A DNA stretch of 28,176 nucleotides from DAOPKN01 sp035391225 (GTDB lineage Bacteria > Thermotogota > Thermotogae > MWEM01), in assembly GCA_035391225.1 (NCBI GenBank), contig DAOPKN010000029.1, positions 1 to 28,176 of the forward strand. The letters run 5' to 3'. Of the stretch, positions 23,783 to 28,176 are shown in pieces. Each line of letters starts with the position of its first letter. The stretch's first letter is position 1. The position numbers and the translations under genes were made by a program. The notes under the pieces were generated by a model, which made no database searches, was not told where the DNA came from, and saw nothing but the letters and a program-made list of their open reading frames with translations.

Positions 23783-23814
23783 GGCAAACCAAAAAAAAGA
23801 GGGGGTTGCATCCG

Positions 23815-25812
23815 ATGTTTTCCAAGAGTTTGCGCGGTAAATTGCTCCTTTTCTTCGTTCCGGTTTCCCTTGTTGTGTTCGTGCTTTCCGCTTTCTTGAT
23901 CGCGACTATTTCGAGAAACACCACGTATTCACTTACCCAGAACCTCACGCAAGAAGTGGTTTCCGCCACCACCGATTCCATCTTCGAATGGTTAATGGGC
24001 ATCAAGAACCAGCTCATGGGCATTTCTCTGGACAACGACGTGCGCTCCCTGGAAACCGAGCGGTTCATTCCGGGCTTGCAAGAGATCGTTGCGCGCAGCG
24101 ATGGCTTGTACGAATCGCTTTTCGTAGCGCTTCCCGATGGCACGGCCTACGTCGATGACGGCCAAATCCTCGACTTGAGGGATCGCTCCTACTTCGGGGC
24201 GGTGATGCAACGCGGGGAGGAGTTCGCCGTGAGCGAATCTTTGGTGAGTCGCATCACGGGAAACCCCATCTTCGTTCTCGCCTATTCCATCTTCGATGAC
24301 TCGGGGAAAAAGATCGGGCTGCTGGGAGCCACGATTACCCTCGATGCAATCAGCAAGAAAGTCTCCGAGATCGTCCTCGGTGAGCGGGGCTACGCCTTCC
24401 TCGTGGACGGTTCCGGGCTTGTCCTGGCACATCCGGACGCCAACATCGTGATGCAGCTCAACGTGCTCCGGGCTTCGCAAAAGGGATACAAGGGTTTGGA
24501 AGATGCTGGGGGCACCATGGTGAACGGAAAGCAGGGAACCGGTGAAATCACCCTTCCTTCCGGCCAAAAGGAGTTCCTGGTGTTCCGACCGGTAGAGGAA
24601 ACCCCCAACTGGTCCCTGGCTGCGGCCGTTCCACTGGAGGAGCTCAACGAAAAAAGCAATTTCATCGTGATGGTCACCGTGGTGGCATTCGTGGTGATCA
24701 CCGCCATTATCGTTGCGCTCTCTTTTTTCGTGGGCACACTGATCTCCCGCCCGTTGAAAAACCTGGCCGCCCGGGTCCTACAGTTCGGGGAGGGAGATCT
24801 TTCGGTCGGTTTCGAATTGCGGGGAAGGGACGAACTGGCACAGATGGCCCACTCGCTCGCGCAGATGTCCCAATCGCTGCGCGGCTCGGTCTCCACCATC
24901 CAGTCTTCTGCGGGAGAAATTTCCCTCTCTTCCGGGGAACTCGCGTCCATCTCTGACCAACAACTGCTTTCCACCCGGCAGATCCAGGAGCAATCAAGCC
25001 AGGTGGAAGTCAATATCGAGAACACGTCGGCAGCTATCGAGGAAGTCTCTTCCGGTGTGGAAGAGGTGGCGGCAAGTGCCCAGGGAATCTCCAAAACCGC
25101 CCAGGATCTTGCCACCCAGAATGAATTAACCTTCTCGCGGGCCAAGAATGGCGGAGAGATGATCGCCGACGTGGCGCGCAAAATCGAAGATGCGACGCAC
25201 AAAACTGCCCAAACCGCGGAAAGCATACAACAACTTGCCCACGGAGCCCGAAACGTGGGGGAAATCGTCGACACCATTTCCTCGATCGCGGAACAAACAA
25301 ACCTCCTGGCGCTGAACGCGGCCATTGAAGCCGCACGAGCAGGGGAAGCAGGGCGGGGCTTCGCCGTGGTGGCAGACGAAATTCGAAAACTGGCAGAGGA
25401 AAGCAAATCGGCAACCGGAAACATCGCCACCATCCTCCACCAGATCGAAACCCAGGCCGAGCAATCCAACAGCGCCAGTGCAGAAACCGTGCACATTGTG
25501 CAAGATGTGAACACCAGGTCCCTTGAAGTGGAAAAACAGTTCCAGCAAATCCTGCAAATGGTGGACCAAACCACCCAGATGGTGGAGAACCTCACCGCCA
25601 CATCCGAGCAGCAGGGCGCTGCGGCCCAGGAAATGGCCAGCGCCATGGACACATCCGCAAAGGCCGTTTCGGAAATCTCTTCGCAAGTGGCACAGATGGC
25701 CCAGGCAATTGCGCAGCAAGCTCTCGGTGCAAGGCAGGTGAGCACCGCCGCCCAGAAACTCAGTACGCTTTCGGAAACCATGGAACAGGGGGTCAAACAG
25801 TTCAAGGTGTGA
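23815..25812 (+). CDS. Methyl-accepting chemotaxis protein with double-Cache sensor
   Basis: A 665-residue transmembrane chemoreceptor. TM1 is at about 9-33. An extracytoplasmic dCache-type ligand domain covers about 34-282, with DRSYF at 123-127 and GYAFLVDGSGLVLAHPD from 192. TM2 is at about 283-308, HAMP at about 309-362, then the long antiparallel coiled coil with the CheA/CheW tip EQTNLLALNAAIEAARAGEAG from residue 493. The following RGFAVVADEIRKLAEES is the conserved helix after the tip. No CheR-binding pentapeptide is at the C-terminus. The ATG at 23815 follows AGAGGGGG by 9 bp; in-frame upstream starts precede the hairpin leader and lack a ribosome site. The ligand is unknown; the arginine and tyrosine of DRSYF are typical Cache pocket residues. 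Confidence 0.94.
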   Translation: MFSKSLRGKLLLFFVPVSLVVFVLSAFLIATISRNTTYSLTQNLTQEVVSATTDSIFEWLMGIKNQLMGISLDNDVRSLETERFIPGLQEIVARSDGLYESLFVALPDGTAYVDDGQILDLRDRSYFGAVMQRGEEFAVSESLVSRITGNPIFVLAYSIFDDSGKKIGLLGATITLDAISKKVSEIVLGERGYAFLVDGSGLVLAHPDANIVMQLNVLRASQKGYKGLEDAGGTMVNGKQGTGEITLPSGQKEFLVFRPVEETPNWSLAAAVPLEELNEKSNFIVMVTVVAFVVITAIIVALSFFVGTLISRPLKNLAARVLQFGEGDLSVGFELRGRDELAQMAHSLAQMSQSLRGSVSTIQSSAGEISLSSGELASISDQQLLSTRQIQEQSSQVEVNIENTSAAIEEVSSGVEEVAASAQGISKTAQDLATQNELTFSRAKNGGEMIADVARKIEDATHKTAQTAESIQQLAHGARNVGEIVDTISSIAEQTNLLALNAAIEAARAGEAGRGFAVVADEIRKLAEESKSATGNIATILHQIETQAEQSNSASAETVHIVQDVNTRSLEVEKQFQQILQMVDQTTQMVENLTATSEQQGAAAQEMASAMDTSAKAVSEISSQVAQMAQAIAQQALGARQVSTAAQKLSTLSETMEQGVKQFKV

Positions 25813-25998
25813 TCCTGTCAATTTTTTATTTGACTAATTTTATTTGATTGAATAATTCCCCGGGTTCCCCCGTTACCTGTTTCGATGGGGATCCACATTT
25901 TTCGGAAAGAACGAGTCGTAACAATAGAAACAGAAAAGAGTTATAATCCTTTCGTGCCCCACGCGTTTCTTTTCCTAAAATAAGGAGGACAACTCGCA
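25813..25998. other. AT-rich intergenic region between the two chemoreceptors
   Basis: Starts with an AT-rich patch (about 25817-25857) containing a GTCAA/TTGAC inverted repeat (25817-25834) and a repeated TTTTATTTGA-like unit. No clear intrinsic terminator was found for the first receptor. The second receptor's promoter follows. Confidence 0.5.
25942..25947 (+). promoter_or_regulatory. -10 element of the second chemoreceptor
   Basis: A consensus TATAAT with no extended TG and only a poor -35 (TAACAA, 17 bp upstream). The transcript would begin near 25954 and carries AAGGAGG at 25982-25988, 10 bp before the ATG. Confidence 0.5.
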
Positions 25999-27999
25999 AT
26001 GAAAAACAAGAGCATTCTTTCCCGGTTACTCTGGTACTTCCTGCCCATTGCACTGGTTCTGTTTGGTGGTGCCGCATTCGTGATCGCGTGGATTTCCCGT
26101 GATGCTTCGCTTTCACTGACACGCGACCTCTCCAGCGAGATCCTCAACGCATCTGTGCAATCCATCGAAGAGCTGCTGGATGGGATACGCGGAGAACTCA
26201 CCTCGCTCTCGCATGTCAAATCCTTCCAAACCTGGGATGCCTCCAAGTTTGTGCAGCGCCTCTCCCAGACCTCGGAACTTGCCGCGGGGATGTACGAGAA
26301 CCTGTTCCTCGCCACCCCACAGGGAATGGCCACCTTGGATTCCGGGAAAGAGGTGGATTTTTCCTCCCAACCTTTCTTCGCACTCCTCTCCTCCAACAAA
26401 GGGAATGCGTGCATGACCTCCACCCTTTCCAGCCCCTTGTCGGGCAACAGGGTATTCGTCATGGGATGCCAGGTTCAAAACGAGCAGGGTAAGGAAGTGG
26501 GGTACCTGGGTGCTTTCGTTTCACTGGATTTCCTTTCGGAAAAGATCGCTTCCATCCGGATCGGCGAGCAGGGATTCGCGTTCCTGGTGGACGGGGAAGG
26601 AAACGTGCCCGTTTTTCCCGACGAAGGGGTTTCCGCGAAACTGAACCTCACGAATCCGGGAACTTCCGGTTTCGAAGGGCTTGGAGATGCTTCCCGCATC
26701 TTGAAGGAGGGGAAAGCCTCCTCCCTTGAAGTCCGTGACCCCCAGGGCGCACGTTCGTTTTGGGTGCTTACCCCCATTACGGACACACCTTCCTGGTTTC
26801 TCGGTGGCAGTATCCCCTTCAAGGAATTGAACGAAACCAGCAACTTCCTGGTCACCGTCACCCTGGTGGCTTTTTCGATCATCATCGCCATCTTTGTGCT
26901 GCTGCTCATCTTCGTGGGAGTAGGGTTGATCTCCCGACGCGTCAAAAAGCTCAACGAGGGCATCGAAAACATGGAGAAGGGAAACCTGGATACCCACTTC
27001 CAGCTTCGCGGAAACGATGAAATTGGGCACATGGCCAAAACCCTGGACAAAATGGCCGAGTCTTTCCGCCATTCGGTGAAGGCCATTCTCGAAGCCTCCA
27101 CGCAAATAGCGCATTCCTCGCTGCACCTGGCATCAATCGCAGAACAGCAACTCGCCTCGGCACAGGAAGTTTCCGCGGGTTCCCAGACCATGGAGCAAAG
27201 CGTTGAAGACACTTCCTCCTCTGTACACGAGGTTTCCTCGGGAATCGAAGAAGTTGCACTCAGCGCACAGGGCATTTCCCGCACCGCGGGCACCTTGGCG
27301 GAAAAGAACAAGGAAACACTGGAAAAAGCACGCGTGGGGGAACAGATGATTGCGGGTGTTTCGCAGAAGATCGACGAAACCACACTGCAAACCACCCAGG
27401 CTTCCGAGCGGGTCAAAAAACTCGCCACCGGGGCGCGGAACGTGGGGGAGATCGTCGATACCATCTCCTCCATCGCGGAGCAGACCAATCTGCTTGCGCT
27501 CAACGCCGCCATCGAGGCAGCCAGGGCGGGAGAGGCAGGAAAAGGCTTCGCGGTTGTTGCGGACGAAATTCGCAAACTCGCGGAGGAAAGCCAGAAAGCC
27601 ACCGCCAACATCGCCGGCATTCTCCGGGAAATCGACAACGAAGCCCAGGAATCCAACCGCGTTACCGCGCACACTGTGGAACTCGTGCAAGACATTCAGA
27701 CGCGAACGACACAAGTCAAGAGCCACTTCGAACAGATCCTCCAGATGGTCGACCAAACCGCTTCCATGGTGGACGACCTACGCGCAACCTCGGAAGAACA
27801 GGGGAGTGCATCCGAGCAAATGGCATTCTCGGTGAGCCACTCCTCCCGCTCGATCGAACAAATCATGCAAAGAGTGCGGGAGATAGCGCAGGCAACCGCC
27901 CAGCAATCCCAAGGAGCGCAACAAGTGAGCTCCGCGGCCGGACAGCTAAGCGCCCTTGCCGAATCCCTGGAAAAAGAAGTCCAAAAGTTTACCACCTAA
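25999..27999 (+). CDS. Methyl-accepting chemotaxis protein, paralogue with diverged Cache
   Basis: A 666-residue chemoreceptor paralogous to its neighbour over the whole length. TM1 is at about 8-31, a Cache-type extracytoplasmic region at about 32-281, TM2 at about 283-311, HAMP at about 312-364, and the signalling tip EQTNLLALNAAIEAARAGEAG from residue 494. The signalling half is nearly identical in pattern to the first receptor. The sensor half differs: the DRSYF pocket is SSQPFF here, and the histidine of the AHPD segment is lost (PVFPD). The two should therefore sense different ligands. It has its own AAGGAGG site and probable promoter. No C-terminal pentapeptide is present. Confidence 0.94.
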   Translation: MKNKSILSRLLWYFLPIALVLFGGAAFVIAWISRDASLSLTRDLSSEILNASVQSIEELLDGIRGELTSLSHVKSFQTWDASKFVQRLSQTSELAAGMYENLFLATPQGMATLDSGKEVDFSSQPFFALLSSNKGNACMTSTLSSPLSGNRVFVMGCQVQNEQGKEVGYLGAFVSLDFLSEKIASIRIGEQGFAFLVDGEGNVPVFPDEGVSAKLNLTNPGTSGFEGLGDASRILKEGKASSLEVRDPQGARSFWVLTPITDTPSWFLGGSIPFKELNETSNFLVTVTLVAFSIIIAIFVLLLIFVGVGLISRRVKKLNEGIENMEKGNLDTHFQLRGNDEIGHMAKTLDKMAESFRHSVKAILEASTQIAHSSLHLASIAEQQLASAQEVSAGSQTMEQSVEDTSSSVHEVSSGIEEVALSAQGISRTAGTLAEKNKETLEKARVGEQMIAGVSQKIDETTLQTTQASERVKKLATGARNVGEIVDTISSIAEQTNLLALNAAIEAARAGEAGKGFAVVADEIRKLAEESQKATANIAGILREIDNEAQESNRVTAHTVELVQDIQTRTTQVKSHFEQILQMVDQTASMVDDLRATSEEQGSASEQMAFSVSHSSRSIEQIMQRVREIAQATAQQSQGAQQVSSAAGQLSALAESLEKEVQKFTT

Positions 28000-28010
28000 A
28001 AACCCGACCC

Positions 28011-28158
28011 CTGGGACCGCCGCACCCCAGTGCGGCTCTTTTCCGGAACGTAGAGCCGAGGGAGGGAGCCTCTCCTTGCGTTAGGGTAACCGTTTCCATC
28101 CCCTCCAGCCACGCGCCACGCCCCTACAGTGAGCCGCACTGGGGTGCGGCGTTCCCAG
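28011..28158. repeat. 28-bp inverted repeat pair around a 92-bp core
   Basis: The arm at 28011-28038 and the reverse complement of 28131-28158 match at 27 of 28 positions. Each arm contains its own hairpin, GCCGCAC-4-GTGCGGC. The core has no open reading frame of note. The layout fits a small non-autonomous mobile element (MITE) or a paired REP/BIME-like repeat. I see no clear target-site duplication, and the right flank is nearly at the window edge. Confidence 0.75.
28019..28042 (+). terminator. Terminator of the second chemoreceptor
   Basis: A perfect 7-bp GC-rich stem, GCCGCAC-ccca-GTGCGGC, followed by TCTTTT. It starts 20 bp after the stop codon at 27999 and is formed by the left arm of the inverted repeat. 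Confidence 0.65.
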
Positions 28159-28176
28159 CAAACCCATAGCGTGGGA

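Larger units (their letters stand above)
23490..23814. other. Divergent intergenic region between met operon and chemoreceptor
   Basis: This 325-bp stretch holds no convincing gene. It carries the minus-strand met promoter (23535-23543), a perfect 5-3-5 palindrome AGTGG-aaa-CCACT at 23596-23608, and two direct GATAACA repeats 26 bp apart (23654-23660 and 23680-23686). It also contains the plus-strand chemoreceptor promoter (23711-23719) and a hairpin leader. I find no SAM, cobalamin or other known riboswitch in it. Confidence 0.7.

Noticed and set aside
23781..23790. GGGCAAACC in the chemoreceptor leader, resembling part of the c-di-GMP-I riboswitch
   Set aside because: The following conserved tetraloop helix and the GACGCAAAGCC-like segment are absent; an A-rich stretch and the ribosome site follow directly.
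24390..25805. 471-codon minus-strand open frame, and a similar one at 26475-27695
   Set aside because: Both are antisense shadows of the two chemoreceptor signalling domains; their similarity to each other mirrors the similarity of the receptors.
28011..28158. 6S RNA or SRP RNA in the inverted-repeat element
   Set aside because: The paired arms are too perfect and each arm is self-complementary; no 6S central bubble or SRP Alu/tetraloop signature is visible.

Overview
The window is about 28.2 kb of gene-dense bacterial chromosome, GC-rich (roughly mid-50s percent by eye). It holds 21 protein-coding genes, no rRNA or tRNA genes, no CRISPR array and no recognisable transposase. The best guess for the source is Thermotogota or a neighbouring deep-branching, probably anaerobic lineage. 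Three things point there: an oligopeptide-type ABC transporter with very large extracytoplasmic additions, a B12-dependent methionine synthase whose reactivation domain is a separate gene (as in Thermotoga), and an xseA-xseB-dxs cluster. The yaaR-holB-ricT block is also shared with Firmicutes. The phylum call is inference from gene content only.

Layout. (1) 64-7207, minus strand: a peptide/oligosaccharide-type ABC importer (binding protein, two permeases, two ATPases), with an extended -10 promoter near 7323 and a perfect palindromic terminator at 64-91. A strong promoter at 19-47 reads off the left edge. (2) 7389-13318, minus: a tightly overlapped operon xseA-xseB-dxs-HAD phosphatase-exported degenerate GH3-like protein-RsuA-type pseudouridine synthase. 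(3) 13319-13409: a compact divergent promoter region with a TACCCC/GGGGTA palindrome between the -35 and -10 of a plus-strand glutaredoxin gene. (4) 13643-23489, minus: a nearly 10-kb overlapping gene string. It starts with a methionine/folate module (MetH reactivation protein, metF, metH), continues with yaaR-holB-ricT and an RsmC-like methyltransferase, and ends with two unusual membrane proteins: an anchored type-1 periplasmic-binding protein and a phenylalanine-rich receptor with a degenerate GGDEF-like C-terminus. (5) 23815-27999, plus: two paralogous chemoreceptors in tandem, each with its own promoter. (6) 28011-28158: a 28-bp inverted repeat pair around a 92-bp core; its first arm doubles as the terminator of the second chemoreceptor.

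How the genes work together. The methionine module is self-contained: MetF supplies methyl-tetrahydrofolate, MetH transfers the methyl group through cobalamin, and the separate activation protein rescues oxidised cobalamin. XseA and XseB form exonuclease VII. The binding-protein-like/GGDEF-like pair and the degenerate GH3-like exported protein are the least explained genes. Several promoters share a TGn-TATAAT-like extended -10 and weak or absent -35 elements.
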